Below are positions 23,833 to 33,528 of a stretch of 64,000 nt of DNA, in pieces. The position numbers and the translations under genes were made by a program. The first letter of the stretch is position 1. Every line of letters starts with the position of its first letter. Source of the stretch: Lineus longissimus (taxonomy: Eukaryota > Nemertea > Pilidiophora > Heteronemertea > Lineidae); NCBI RefSeq assembly GCF_910592395.1, contig NC_088315.1:16291808-16355807 (forward strand), read 5' to 3'. The notes below the pieces were generated by a model. It had not been told where the DNA came from. It was given only the letters and a program-made list of their open reading frames with translations, and ran no database searches.

Positions 23833-25587
23833 ACCAAAAGCATCTTGACCTGGGAAAAGATAGTAGAAGAAAATGATCTCTACTATTAATAAACTGAACA
23901 GTAGAACCCCCAAGTAAAAGGGATAGAGGCTAATTATACGTGCAACAGAATTAACACCGATATATGCACTAACATTTTACCAGCAAGTTTACCCTAAAAA
24001 ATTATTAACTTAACGTAGTAACATCTCCGAAAACTGGCTTGATCATGATAAATACACATTATTTGTGTTCGCCAAATCTTTCACTACTCAAGTTACACGA
24101 ATATATCAAAGGACTTCGCATTGAAGCAAATTCACCCTCATTTTGCGAGTAATAGCAAATGCCATTACAAAAACGACCAGAGAAAAATTATCATCATCAT
24201 CTGCACTGTGTGGCTGCGCCATGGAATCCTCAATGGAAACAACATGGCGGCAATTCAAAAATCGTGTAGAAAAAACCTGAACAACAGCGATCCTACCTTC
24301 ATGGGAGTATCAAGATGGAAAGATGATTGTCAGCAAACTTTGGAGATGCCAGTGACTGAATACCCAACCATTTGGCCTCAGAATCGAAAACAAATCCGAA
24401 AACGCCGGGTCGCCAACGATCATGTCTATCGGGTCTAACTAAGAGCCAAGAACTAACGTGGCCGAGATAGATCACCTGACCACGGAAGATCTCGCTCTTG
24501 ACCTGATTAAAATTGGGGCCAGCATATCACTGATTCGTTCAAAGAATGACCGCATAGCAATGTGCTTTAAATGAATCGTCACCTCGAATAGCGTCGTCCT
24601 GGAAACATTCTGCATTGCTCATTCCCGCCATCGCCCGATTCATGATCATCAAACGCTGGTAGCTAGCTGATTGAAGCATTTTAAAAACCCATCGGTATCA
24701 CTTTGTAAAGATATAAACCGGTAGGGGTATCGAAAGCTGATACATCCTTGGTCTATCAGAGAGAGGTACGCCCCAGTACCCCATCAGCATATCATAGGTG
24801 CTGATCATGATATATTTGGACTTTCAAACTGTTTCAATGCACTCATCTAGTCTTTTGTTCGAAAAACAATCCGTCTTCGTAAGTAGGTTAACACAACGGT
24901 AATCATGAACCACCCTGCAGCAACCATTCTTCTTGGGGATTAAAAGACAAGGACTAGACCACTCCCTCTGACAAGGCTCAACTATATAATGTTTTAACAT
25001 GTACGAAACCTCTTTTTATGAGCTTTGTTCTTTACATGACTATTTTGATGGGAAGAGGATAAGTACACAGCATGCTATGTATGCAACTGACAGTAGTTTT
25101 ATGTTCACAGAGTTTTATATTAATATTCATTAGGCTCATTATAAAGCCCCGAACCCGATATGGAATTTTCCCATCATTTTAAAGACTCTTTCTTGTTTTA
25201 CGAGTTCTTCCACCGCCACCGCCACAGCCACCGCCATTTTTTCACCAGTTGACGTCATTGATGACGTGGTTATGTTAATTCGCCTCTGCTGTGCATGCAA
25301 CCAACTTGTTCCTGCATACACAGCAGTATGCTATGTACATAGTCACTTCGATTATGATAAGGACCAATATTTACAGGTTTAGCATCACCAACATCGATAT
25401 CATGCTCAGGAATATTAGTCTTAGTTGGAGCAGCAGAGAATATATGAGAATATTCAAGTATGAGACTCTTAACAGAAAAAGATGACATAAAAGTCACTAC
25501 CTGGTAAAGACAGGAAGACAAGACCAATTGAGACAAGACGAATGCGTCACACTTACTAAGATTATCTGACTAAGAAATCATTATTTA

Positions 25588-25711
25588 AGGAATTGAACCC
25601 GAGGCGGAGGACCTTGGTTGAGTTACCAAGACACTCGAGGGTGGAGCTAATTTTAGCTCCACCCGAGAGTGTCTTGGTAACTCAACCAAGGTCCGAAGCC
25701 GAGGGTTCAAT
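25588..25711. repeat. Long hairpin (foldback element)
   Basis: Two arms of about 59 bp are near-perfect reverse complements. They meet at the centre GTGGAGCTAATTTTAGCTCCAC, and the flanks match as ATTGAACCC and GGGTTCAAT. It holds no gene. It may be a palindromic MITE. It sits about 470 bp before the first gene of Polinton B, so a link to that element's left terminus cannot be excluded. Confidence 0.85.
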
Positions 25712-26184
25712 TTCTATTCTAAAATGCCTCAAACTTAAAAAGATAGGCCACGAAAATAACTTGAATATGTGCGAATTTGGCAAATTCCATCCATCGCCTG
25801 CCCGGAGCGCCGGTAGCGCCGTTGTTTACATTATGTTACGGCAGCGTGCATAGGAAGTCCGCATCGGCTCGCTCAAGTGATGCTAAAATCCGCGCAAATG
25901 GGCTATTTGGAGCGTTTTTCTCAGCAAATATGTGTAGTGAGTAATAGGGAAACGAATGTACGACTATCCTACGACTTTTCTAGGAATTTGGGAAAAAAAC
26001 TTCACCCTTCATCATTATTCATGTACATTTGTCAAGAATTCATTGTTTTAACCCACAAACACTACCAAAAACCCAACATGGATAATTTCTGTAAACACAG
26101 GGGGGTCTTTGGGATTTTCCCAAATCTACCAAACTTACTAAAATACGTAACATGGATAAAACTACAAGTTTCCCTATTACTTAA
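25712..26184. other. Non-coding stretch left of Polinton B
   Basis: The first 170 bp are comparatively GC-rich, with a GCGCCGGTAGCGCCG block; the rest is AT-rich like element B. The left terminal repeat of B should lie here or in the hairpin. I compared it by eye with the last 230 bases of the window and found no inverted match, so the boundary is unresolved. Confidence 0.4.
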
Positions 26185-27456
26185 ATGGATACCTTTAAAG
26201 AGTTAAAAGTATTTGTCACAGAAACACAGAGTTTCAGCAGTGAAGTTTTAGACCCTACAATGTCTTATGGTTTAATTTTTAAGAAGGAAACAGAAGTGAA
26301 TAAGTGGTTGTCTAAGTGTGATATGTCTTACTATCCGAATCAGGTGAATTTTGCTGTTTATTGCGCCACAACATTGACAGGACTACCGGAAGTGACTGAG
26401 GTTGAATTCTCGATGGTCAAATCAATCTACAAATTTCACGTTTACTACCAAGTAAGAAAAATACTCAAACAGATGGAAGTACCCTTACCCACGGATGACG
26501 CATTTAACTCTACTAAGAATCATTACAGTGTAACAGAATTCTACAGATTATGTAATGAATTTAAAGTATCTCCTGACTGTGATTTTAGAACCAAGAGAGG
26601 AGACAACAAAGGCCTTGGTACTATTCATTTTATGGGGTCTGCAGTTCACGGAAATGGTTTCATAGAACATAGAAACCACTTTGCTTTACCAGATAAACAT
26701 TACACCTTTGCTCAATCGTTACACATCGCTAAGATTGAGAGAATCGTTCAGAATGATGACGGTTGGAAGTATTTTATTCACCCAAAGAATAGCTTGACTA
26801 ACTCTGGAATTGTTAGATTAAACGATAGCATAAGAACATACGTCTACTGCATTCTAGGAGCACAGGCTGAAGCAAGAACTTCGATAGTTGGTAGTTTTGG
26901 AACTGAATTGGAAAAGCAGAAGCAATTCTTAAATCTCCTGCAAGACGCTGTAAATCAACATGTGGATATCCCTACCTCAATTGCTAGATACCAGAAAGCA
27001 CTGTCGGACACTCACACACGATTAGACTATGTAATTGCCCCAGGCCTGTACATCATAGGGTCTGACATGGTACTCAAGATTGGTAAGATCGAGAATTACA
27101 ACAATGATATCCTGATAGCAACTAAACACTTGAAGCCTGGTAAGAATAACATTAACAATGAAAAGACCTTTCCTCCTCTATTGATGCAAGGACAAACTTC
27201 TAAGAAGATAAGGGTTAAGGCTAATATCACTACCACACCAAAAGATGTGAAGACTGTTGTGTCCAGTAAAACTGCTGTAACAAGTAAGGCTGACGCAACT
27301 GGTAGGTCTACTGGGCAGGTCAGGCCTGTTGTGCCCAATAAGATTGATGCGCCCAGTAAGACTGATGTGTCCAGTAAGACTGATGATACCCATGAAACAA
27401 TCAAGTTTATCCTCTATGCTGTTGTTGGAAGTTTAATTCTTATTACTGTAAAATAA
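26185..27456 (+). CDS. Polinton B conserved protein with C-terminal membrane anchor, function unknown
   Basis: The gene encodes 423 residues and is intact. Residues 1 to about 335 are globular, with a conserved-looking block around LNDSIRTYVYCILGAQAEAR (about 214-233). A low-complexity linker of SKTD/SSKT/VTSK-type repeats follows (about 355-400). A hydrophobic segment ends the protein (FILYAVVGSLILI, about 407-419), suggesting a tail anchor. I recall homologues as uncharacterised proteins in cnidarian Polinton-like elements; no enzymatic motif is visible. The start ATG lies in the context CTTAAATGG, matching the start pattern of other B genes, and supports this start. It is the leftmost gene of the element and is co-directional with the capsid block. 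A virion or entry-related membrane protein is possible but unproven. Confidence 0.75.
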   Translation: MDTFKELKVFVTETQSFSSEVLDPTMSYGLIFKKETEVNKWLSKCDMSYYPNQVNFAVYCATTLTGLPEVTEVEFSMVKSIYKFHVYYQVRKILKQMEVPLPTDDAFNSTKNHYSVTEFYRLCNEFKVSPDCDFRTKRGDNKGLGTIHFMGSAVHGNGFIEHRNHFALPDKHYTFAQSLHIAKIERIVQNDDGWKYFIHPKNSLTNSGIVRLNDSIRTYVYCILGAQAEARTSIVGSFGTELEKQKQFLNLLQDAVNQHVDIPTSIARYQKALSDTHTRLDYVIAPGLYIIGSDMVLKIGKIENYNNDILIATKHLKPGKNNINNEKTFPPLLMQGQTSKKIRVKANITTTPKDVKTVVSSKTAVTSKADATGRSTGQVRPVVPNKIDAPSKTDVSSKTDDTHETIKFILYAVVGSLILITVK

Positions 27457-27873
27457 ATGGCTGAAGGAGGAGGAGTAGGAGATGATATCCAAATGGATGA
27501 TTTGAGTGACTATCATTTTTCAGAATCAAGCAATAGTACTTCTGAAACATCATTCTTTACCCCAATTGATGATGGCACAGATTACAAAACAGATTCTGAC
27601 AAGGATTTTTTGAATAGTTTTAATAATATTTATGATGAAAGTGTTAAAAATCTAACTACCGCTGATACATTTAACAATACACGTGTTAATGACCCTGCTG
27701 ATGAAACAAATTGGCCTGTTAGAAATGAAAAGGAATCTGAAAAAATGAGAAAGATTTTTGATGAAAGAGACAATAAAGAGGATGCAAAAGTTAACGAAAA
27801 TAATAGATTGGAAGTGCTTAGATCTGAAAAATTTATTAATGACAAACCGAAGAGATTTACTCCCAAGGTTTAA
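27457..27873 (+). CDS. Acidic Ser/Asn/Asp-rich protein of Polinton B
   Basis: This 138-residue frame starts at ATAAATGG, directly after the stop of the upstream gene, with no spacer. It is rich in acidic residues and serine and appears largely disordered, with no recognised domain. The frame ends at RFTPKV, just where a second frame opens that leads towards the coiled-coil membrane protein. It may therefore be the N-terminal part of a longer protein now separated by a frameshift. Alternatively it is a small independent gene. Confidence 0.55.
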   Translation: MAEGGGVGDDIQMDDLSDYHFSESSNSTSETSFFTPIDDGTDYKTDSDKDFLNSFNNIYDESVKNLTTADTFNNTRVNDPADETNWPVRNEKESEKMRKIFDERDNKEDAKVNENNRLEVLRSEKFINDKPKRFTPKV

Positions 27874-29245
27874 AGACTCTTTCCAGACTTGTTTTTACAG
27901 CAGAAGAAGTCAATGAACATATCATTGATGGCCTTAATCGTGATATTGTAATTTCTGGTAATGTGCTCTAAAAAGAAATAACAAATGAAACTCTCTACAT
28001 GATAGGACACAATAAAGGAGAACTAGTTTGGGTTAGAATAACAGATAAAAATTGTAGTCTTTTAGCCAATTCTACAATAACAAGCTTTCCTGGTGGTAAA
28101 TCAGTAATGGAGTAATAAATGACAAAAATATTTATTTTAAAGACACAGGACGTATTGCCGAACTAAGACGAGAACAAGAAGTTGAAGTTGAAAAGAAAAG
28201 ACAAGAGAGAATAGAAACAGCTGCTTTCCTTCATAATCTAAGAGGTGATGATAAAACGTCAACACCAAAAAAACAAATTCAAATGCAGGAAATTGTTCAT
28301 GACTTACGTCCGCCGTCACCGTCAAGAACACGAATCAATATACCGACAATACAGATAACAGATTTTGATTCACAAATTACTGACGTAATCAATAGTGAAG
28401 ATGGAAGTTTAGATGAAGATACGATGAACCATACACTAATAGATAAAATCATAGATGCTACTGATGAAGAATTAAGGGCATTTGGTTTTTCAGATAACGC
28501 TTTGAGAGAACGTAGAGGGTTATTACACAGTGGGGATGTTCATGCAACAGTTAAGATGGAGAGATATATGAGTAAAATGAAAATAGTTAACCTAGAAGAA
28601 GAACTTAACAATCTAAAAATAGACTATGCTAAAGCAAAGGAAGATGCTGGAGAAAGAGACGAGTTGAAAAAGCAAATAGATGAACTAGAAGACAGATTGT
28701 ACGAGGAACAGGCAAAGGTATGGAGGTTAGCCAATGAGAGGGAATCACAAACTAGAAAACTGAAACGTTTGTTCACTGATGTCTTGAAGAAACCAGATTC
28801 AACGATTTCACTCAAGGACAGAATCAAGTTACTTTTTAAGATTGAAGGCCTTACAATCACTGCAATAGTAACTGCAGTGATTATGATAATTACCACTTTA
28901 GGTCTTGGTATCAGTAATGCTTTGAAACCTGTGCATAAACCAGTACCACCAAGTCCTACTCCGCCAAGTCTGGATAAACCATCATCAATTCCAGATAAAA
29001 TTAAAGAAGGACTAAAGAAGTTTGCTGAATGGCTAAAAGAACTGGCCAAGAAATCAGTTGCGGCTTTACCGGGAATCATCGGTTCTATCATATCATTTCT
29101 CCTGAAAACAGTTGGTGCAGTTGTTGGATTCATGGCCGAACATCTAGTCATTCTAGTGATTGTTGTTGTTAGCTCAATAATTTATGGTTTGGTAGAAGGT
29201 GTTAAAGGTATTAAAGCTGTTAAAGCTGCTAAAGCTACTAAGTAA
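27874..29245 (+). pseudogene. Polinton B coiled-coil membrane protein, decayed 5' half
   Basis: The intact 3' part (28283-29245) encodes 320 residues. It has a charged coiled coil at about 95-165, a membrane segment at about 188-210 (TITAIVTAVIMIITTLGLGI), a proline-rich linker (about 216-235), an amphipathic Lys/Ala/Leu helix, and two more hydrophobic helices (about 258-303). Upstream, from about 27878, a related frame continues but meets a TAA at about 27970, tandem stops near 28114 and a frame change near 28125. The gene as a whole is therefore broken. I recall this architecture in cnidarian Polinton-like elements, function unknown. The hydrophobic C-terminus suggests membrane remodelling or a virion membrane role, which is inference. 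Confidence 0.6.
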
Positions 29246-29323
29246 AATTAATGATTGAATGATTTTCGAGTCAGAGATGAAATGATCAAATAAATAGAAT
29301 GATTTTCAAGTCAAATAAATAGA
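29246..29323. repeat. Tandem duplicated start-region sequence
   Basis: The motif AATGATTTTCRAGTCA and the motif AAATAAATAGAATGA each occur twice in the short spacer before the capsid gene. The second copy provides the capsid start codon. One of several places in B where sequence around a gene boundary has been duplicated. Confidence 0.75.
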
Positions 29324-30582
29324 ATGACAACTGGAGTACTTCTCAACACTGAAAGGAGTCATAAGATTCCACTCGGATTAAAGGCAGAGAGAAATCATCA
29401 CATTATCACGCACAATCCGTCTTCTGCTAATCCAAAAGAAACATTGTACATTAGAATACCTGCTTTAAGAGAAAATACGTTCTTTGTACCCAGGTCTCTT
29501 TTTCTGTCAGCTGATGTCACCATTTCTGGTGATTCAAAGAACAGCGTGGTTAACAATCTCGGCAGAAACCTGTTATCCAAGATGGTAATTAAGTGGGGAA
29601 CGGAACAGATATTTGATCTCAATGAATACAGTCATTATTCGACTTTTAAAGATCTCTGGTTAACACAAGAGCAAAGGAACGATAGTGTTTTTCAAGGTAT
29701 TCAGTCAGAAAATCTTAGAAAGTTGAGATCAGGTGTTGCAGAAGCCGATGTTACCGGTGAAACCAGCGATGAGAAAACACTGAAGAAAGTATTTGGAGCC
29801 AAGTACAAGATACCGTTAGATTTCGATAACTATTTTTCAACTATGCTCCATTTTACAAGTTTCCAATTCAAGAAGATGTGATCATCGCGATTACTTTAGC
29901 GCCAAAAGAGGAGATTATCGTTACCAGCACAACTGCAAACATGAATTACAAACTTGAAAATATTAGTTTTGAATATGACACAGTAACTAACAAGGGATTA
30001 GCCAATACGCTTACAAACAAGTACAATTCAGGTTTCTCCATATATTACGACTGGATAGATCACTTCAAAACTGTCAACATAACGGCAAATGAAACGCTGA
30101 TCAACGAGAACATCAATTTTCCTCGAATGTCCATTAAAGGACTATTACTTCTATTCATCTCTGATTACACTGATGGTTCAAGAGATTCTGAAAAGTTTGA
30201 AAATCCTAACATCACAAAAGTTCAAATAACCATCGAAGGAGTTGCTAATCAGGTGTTTCCAGAAGGAATGAGAATGCTAGATCAATGGGAGGAGATCAAG
30301 AAACACTTCATGACAGAAGACTTAAAGAAAACTTACGACTGCAACATGTCTATGAAAAAGTACTATGGAGACTCGAATAACTACGGTCTTTGGTTGGACC
30401 TGAGAACTACTGAAGACAATAGATTACACGGATCGGGCAAAAAGCTTCAAAACACTAAATATGGTATTCAATTGTCGATAACAAAAGAATCTGGAAAGGG
30501 GCCGTACAAAATGCACATATTTGTGGTTTCTGATGCTCAAGTTAACATTCAAAATTCACAGATTGTTTCCTTGCAACATTAA
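29324..30582 (+). pseudogene. MCP: Polinton B major capsid protein (double jelly roll), frameshifted
   Basis: Two overlapping frames (29324-29881 and 29878-30582) together match the length and layout of a Polinton hexon-like capsid protein. The first holds the N-terminal jelly roll, including the block KMVIKWGTEQIFDLNEYS (about residues 86-103) and the nearby TFKDLWLT. The second continues with the rest of jelly roll 1 and jelly roll 2. A single-base change near 29845-29850 explains the break: the upstream frame stops at 29881 while the correct frame is already open before the ATG at 29878, so that ATG is not a true start. The role would be forming the icosahedral shell. It could be a sequencing error, but other B genes are broken too. 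Confidence 0.7.
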
Positions 30583-30660
30583 GATTGTTAATTTTGACTT
30601 GCAACATTAAGATTGTTAATTTTGACTTGCAACATTAAGATCATTTTTACTGTAAATATG
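30583..30660. repeat. 29-bp tandem repeat after the capsid gene
   Basis: CTTGCAACATTAAGATTGTT followed by AATTTTGA is repeated about 2.5 times. The first copy begins within the last codons and stop of the capsid frame, so the duplication has copied the gene end. Confidence 0.85.
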
Positions 30661-30666
30661 AATCAA

Positions 30667-30718
30667 TTGGTGTCACCAATGATGGTGTCACCAATGAAGA
30701 TTTCGTTCTAAATAAATG
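30667..30718 (+). promoter_or_regulatory. Polinton B conserved upstream box, copy 1
   Basis: The dyad TTGGTGTCACCAA (30667-30679) is followed by GATGGTGTCACCAATGAAGA and then TTCTAAATAAATG. From 30681 to the ATG at 30716, 37 of 38 bases match the sequence before the gene at 62858-63739 on the other strand, and a more diverged copy precedes 62383-62943. Position and conservation point to a promoter or translation-control element. Confidence 0.6.
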
Positions 30719-30952
30719 GAATCACCAGGAAAGAAGGAAATCATCAATACACTGTACCAAAGTGTGTTATTGGCGACGGCAACAATTGGTTACTCATATT
30801 TACTTAAGAGATTCTTGAGAATTGCCATTGGCCCGCCAAGTCAGGCAAACTTAGAAGAGATTCTTAAACTTGGCGGAATTGTAGCAGTAAGTAATGTAAC
30901 ATTGGAATACTTTTACGATCAAGGTATTTTACCCAGAAACATAATCAAGTAG
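30716..30952 (+). CDS. Small Polinton B membrane-associated protein
   Basis: This intact 78-residue protein has a hydrophobic N-terminal helix (about residues 14-35, with LYQSVLLATATIGYSYLL) and a second weakly hydrophobic segment in the C-terminal half. The start lies at AAATAAATGG, directly after the conserved upstream box. It is wedged between the capsid and penton-like genes. I recall similar-sized proteins at this place in related elements, function unknown. Being conserved next to structural genes, it may be a virion component. Confidence 0.65.
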   Translation: MESPGKKEIINTLYQSVLLATATIGYSYLLKRFLRIAIGPPSQANLEEILKLGGIVAVSNVTLEYFYDQGILPRNIIK

Positions 30953-30971
30953 AATTTTAAAAGTACAGTAA

Positions 30972-31736
30972 ATGAAAACCGTGGTGTACATTAATTCCAG
31001 TGACTACCCAGAACAGAAATCACATGATTTAACCATACATCTTAACACTGAAATTCAGAATGTCATTAGCGTCAGTTTGACATATGCGGGAATACCTTGT
31101 ACATTCTACAACATAAGTAAAGCAAAACAAAATAACGAAATTAAGTTAAAGGGATATTCGTTGACAGTGATTAAAATACCCGATGGTCTCTATGACCTAG
31201 AAAGCTTTTCAAAGATGTTTGCAAATGAATTGAAAGAAAATAGTTTAAGCAAAAATGTTGTTAAGTTTTATGTTGATGAGCCCACTGGTAGGACAGGAAT
31301 GAAGATGCTTAAGAGAAAAAATGGGGAGTATTTTCAGATCTACTTTCCTGGTAAAAGCAATGAATTATTTGGCTTTAAACCGGAATGGCCTTACCCCTTA
31401 GATGCTGATATCTTAGATGTAGGTGAATTAACAAAGGGCGTATTTGTAAGCGATAGGCCCATAAATTTTAGACCAATGGACTATTTTGTTTTCCACTGTG
31501 ACATCGTCAATAATGTAATGAGCAATGGCAAGCCATCAGATGTCTTAGCCACTAGACCGATAAAAGAATCTAACTTTGGAGATATGATAGCATATTCCTT
31601 TGGGGATAACATGGAAATTCCGTGGAAATCAAGTGTTGGCAAGTTGAATATTCGCCTAACAGATGAAAACAATGACATTATCGACCTTAATGGTTTTGAT
31701 GTACAGTACCAATTGACCTTTACTCACTGCGCCTGA
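30972..31736 (+). CDS. Penton-like (single jelly-roll) minor capsid protein 1 of Polinton B
   Basis: This intact 254-residue protein begins VVYINSSDYPEQKSHDLTIHL, a beta-rich opening found in Polinton minor capsid proteins. It ends with a TDENNDIIDLNGFDVQYQL strand pair. The same ending pattern (acidic turn, G, then alternating hydrophobics) closes the proteins at 61643-62380 here and 37544-38356 in element A. The role by family would be a penton at capsid vertices. Its place after the capsid gene fits. The start codon has the context CAGTAAATGAA. Confidence 0.65.
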   Translation: MKTVVYINSSDYPEQKSHDLTIHLNTEIQNVISVSLTYAGIPCTFYNISKAKQNNEIKLKGYSLTVIKIPDGLYDLESFSKMFANELKENSLSKNVVKFYVDEPTGRTGMKMLKRKNGEYFQIYFPGKSNELFGFKPEWPYPLDADILDVGELTKGVFVSDRPINFRPMDYFVFHCDIVNNVMSNGKPSDVLATRPIKESNFGDMIAYSFGDNMEIPWKSSVGKLNIRLTDENNDIIDLNGFDVQYQLTFTHCA

Positions 31737-31795
31737 TTTTTTACTCACTGCGCCTGATTTTTTTTTACTCACTGCGCCTGATTTTTTACTCATTT
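31723..31795. repeat. Tandem duplication of a gene 3' end
   Basis: TTTACTCACTGCGCCTGA plus a T-run is repeated three times. The first copy contains the stop codon (TGA) of the preceding gene, so its last codons have been duplicated downstream. Confidence 0.9.
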
Positions 31796-31818
31796 TGGCT
31801 AAAATCACACTAAACTAA

Positions 31819-32256
31819 ATGGCAGGAATAGCTATGATGATTGGTTCTGCGGTGGTGAATGGTTTAGCCTTCACCGGTTCTGGTTACCTTTTTAAATCAC
31901 TAGACAAGAATGGCTACGAGGCTGAAATAAAGAGACATAATTTAGCGCAAGAGCAATTGCAAAGAGCATCCACAGAATGGGATGAGCATAGGAAAAGTAC
32001 CATTGACTTCGTTAACCTTGAATTAAAGAGAGAACATGAAGCGGCAATTGACTTCAAAAATGCCGACACCGCACTTTCAGTGTACAACAGTTTAAACCCA
32101 CATAATGGAATTACCATTCCTAGACAACCGCAATTGAGCGATTACTACAAGCCCAGCGATGAAATGAAGAATTACGAATACCTTTGGATCATTTTAGGAA
32201 TGAGCGTCTTGGGTTTTGGGATTTACTATTTTGTTGGAAAGAAGAAAAAAGACTAG
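31819..32256 (+). CDS. Polinton B membrane protein with central coiled coil
   Basis: The intact 145-residue protein has an N-terminal glycine-rich hydrophobic segment (MAGIAMMIGSAVVNGLAFTG). A charged helical middle region follows (about 35-85, likely coiled coil), and a C-terminal membrane helix (about 119-139) ends in a KKKKD tail. The start is at CTAAATGG. It is the last gene of the left-hand co-directional block and converges with the ATPase remnant. Function unknown; the two hydrophobic ends suggest a membrane-spanning virion or assembly protein. Confidence 0.65.
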   Translation: MAGIAMMIGSAVVNGLAFTGSGYLFKSLDKNGYEAEIKRHNLAQEQLQRASTEWDEHRKSTIDFVNLELKREHEAAIDFKNADTALSVYNSLNPHNGITIPRQPQLSDYYKPSDEMKNYEYLWIILGMSVLGFGIYYFVGKKKKD

Positions 32257-32290
32257 GAAGAAGAAAGACTAAGGAAAAAGAAAGACTAAA
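32231..32290. repeat. Duplicated Lys-rich gene end
   Basis: Variants of GAAGAAAGACTA occur three times, overlapping the stop codon of the preceding gene and extending towards the stop of the ATPase on the other strand. Same kind of duplication as at 31723-31795. Confidence 0.7.
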
Positions 32291-32789
32291 CGTGAATAAA
32301 ACCATACGGATGTTCTAGTCTTATGATTAATTTAGATCCTTTCGTCTTTTTAAGGGCATCTATGTATTTTTGCCTCTGGTCTTTAGGGATAACACTATTT
32401 TCTTCCAAGGCATCTTTCATTGCCGATTCATCCTTGTTGAAAAACAGGACTAAAACCCTTATGTTCTCTCTGAAGTCCTTAACAACAGAGTTGTACTTCT
32501 GAACGAGTAACCAAACAGTCAGATTGTAGTGCCTACCGGAAAAGGCAAGATTACATAACTCAGACACTTTCTTCTTTGTGTCTCTCAAATTAGCACAGTC
32601 ATCAATGATGAATAATGTCTGTGATCCTTCGAAGGCCATAGTGGCAAATTGAAGCACAGGGTCTAAATTATTGGCTACAGCAATTGGATTGACAATGAAA
32701 ACATTCTTGTCTTCGTAAATCCATCTCCTATTGTACGTCTTGTTTCTAAAGTAAGTGGGACAGAAAATGACTATGTTCTGGAACTTATG
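32286..32789 (-). pseudogene. ATP: Polinton B packaging ATPase, C-terminal part (gene split by Polinton A)
   Basis: This is the 3' portion of an FtsK/HerA-type genome-packaging ATPase. It contains the Walker B region TLFIIDDCAN and a sensor-like LVQKYN segment. The frame is open from the element A junction at 32789 to the TAG at 32286-32288. The N-terminal part with the Walker A motif lies 20 kb away at 52943-53053. Allowing for the 6-bp CTTATG duplication at each junction, the two parts are in the same frame and give about 202 codons, close to the 209 of the A ATPase. The gene was therefore intact when A inserted. Confidence 0.9.
32784..32789. repeat. Target-site duplication of Polinton A, left copy
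   Basis: CTTATG directly precedes the AG terminus of element A and is repeated at 52943-52948, directly after its CT terminus. Six base pairs is the size known for Polintons. Confidence 0.95.
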
Positions 32790-32911
32790 AGTAGTATATG
32801 GGCTACTTGGGGAAAATTATGAACTTTTGACCTAGTGACCTACTGACCTACTGACCTACTTTGTGTATGAGAAGTTTGAAAGTTGACCTGACCTAGTGAC
32901 CTAGTTTGGAT
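32790..32911 (+). repeat. Polinton A left terminal inverted repeat
   Basis: It is identical, as read by eye, to the reverse complement of 52821-52942. Similarity continues further inward to about 32965 after a rearrangement on the right side. It contains repeated GACCTAGTGACC/GACCTACT words. Ends start AG, as in known Polintons. Confidence 0.93.
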
Positions 32912-33132
32912 ATGGTGTAAAATCTCCAGAGTGGGTCATGGCCTAGTAACCTACTTTGGATATAGTGAAATATCCAAAGTGGGTTATGACCATGGCCCAT
33001 ATTGGAGTAACGTTAAAATATCCAAAATAGGGTATGTAGAGGTCATGGTCACATCATCAAAGTAGAGTTTGAAGATCAGTGTTGCAACTAGTTCAATCGT
33101 TCACAATTCTTCCCCAAGTAGCCCATGCTACT
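32790..33132. repeat. 343-bp left-end module bounded by inverted copies of the Polinton terminus
   Basis: At 33105-33132 the sequence TTCCCCAAGTAGCCCATGCT followed by ACT is an inverted, slightly diverged copy of the element's own left terminus. The left end thus forms a small unit with Polinton-type ends on both sides. Inside are GTCATGGCC-type imperfect palindromes. Confidence 0.7.
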
Positions 33133-33528
33133 GTTTTTTATTTTTTGTTAAAGCATTGTACATGATATAAAATAATAAAAATGGCATTAGTAAAAACAAA
33201 TAACCATAGCACAGCATGCATATTTTAAACATATTATACAAACCAAAAAGAGGAAAAGTATATTCCAACTTGCTTCTCTTTTCCTATCATGCACAAAAGT
33301 GATATTAATAATATTCCGATACTAGTCAATATATGATCAAGAGCTAAATAGTCTTCCAAATGCATTGTGTAGGCATTGTCCACAGGTAAATATTTACATG
33401 ATAGTCTAAGTAATCCCATGCAAGTCTGTATGAAGTGCTAACAAATTTCACTCTGCAATCCTTTATGTTGAAAAAACAGTACTGTACACCTTTTTGAATG
33501 TTTCATACGCACATATCCATATATAGTC
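33133..33528. other. Non-coding spacer inside left end of Polinton A
   Basis: AT-rich sequence between the terminal module and the stop of the PC4-like gene. I see no gene; it presumably supplies the 3' end and polyadenylation signal of the minus-strand gene. Confidence 0.5.

Larger units (their letters stand above)
20220..25587. other. Host sequence, no recognisable genes
   Basis: The interval contains a 23-base G run, a 20-base C run, a 34-bp tandem duplication at 21798-21864, and a roughly 30-bp duplication at 22352-22410. A segment at 23745-23812 is repeated in the same orientation at 25487-25550. Frames of 60-105 codons are present but none has a domain or splice context I can support. 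Confidence 0.5.

Noticed and set aside
25712-26184. Left terminal inverted repeat of Polinton B
   Set aside because: I compared it with the last 230 bases of the window and saw no inverted match, so I did not call a TIR. The true right end may be outside the window.
28624-29151. 175-codon minus-strand frame opposite the coiled-coil protein
   Set aside because: It lies entirely over the real plus-strand gene, and its composition mirrors that gene's codons.
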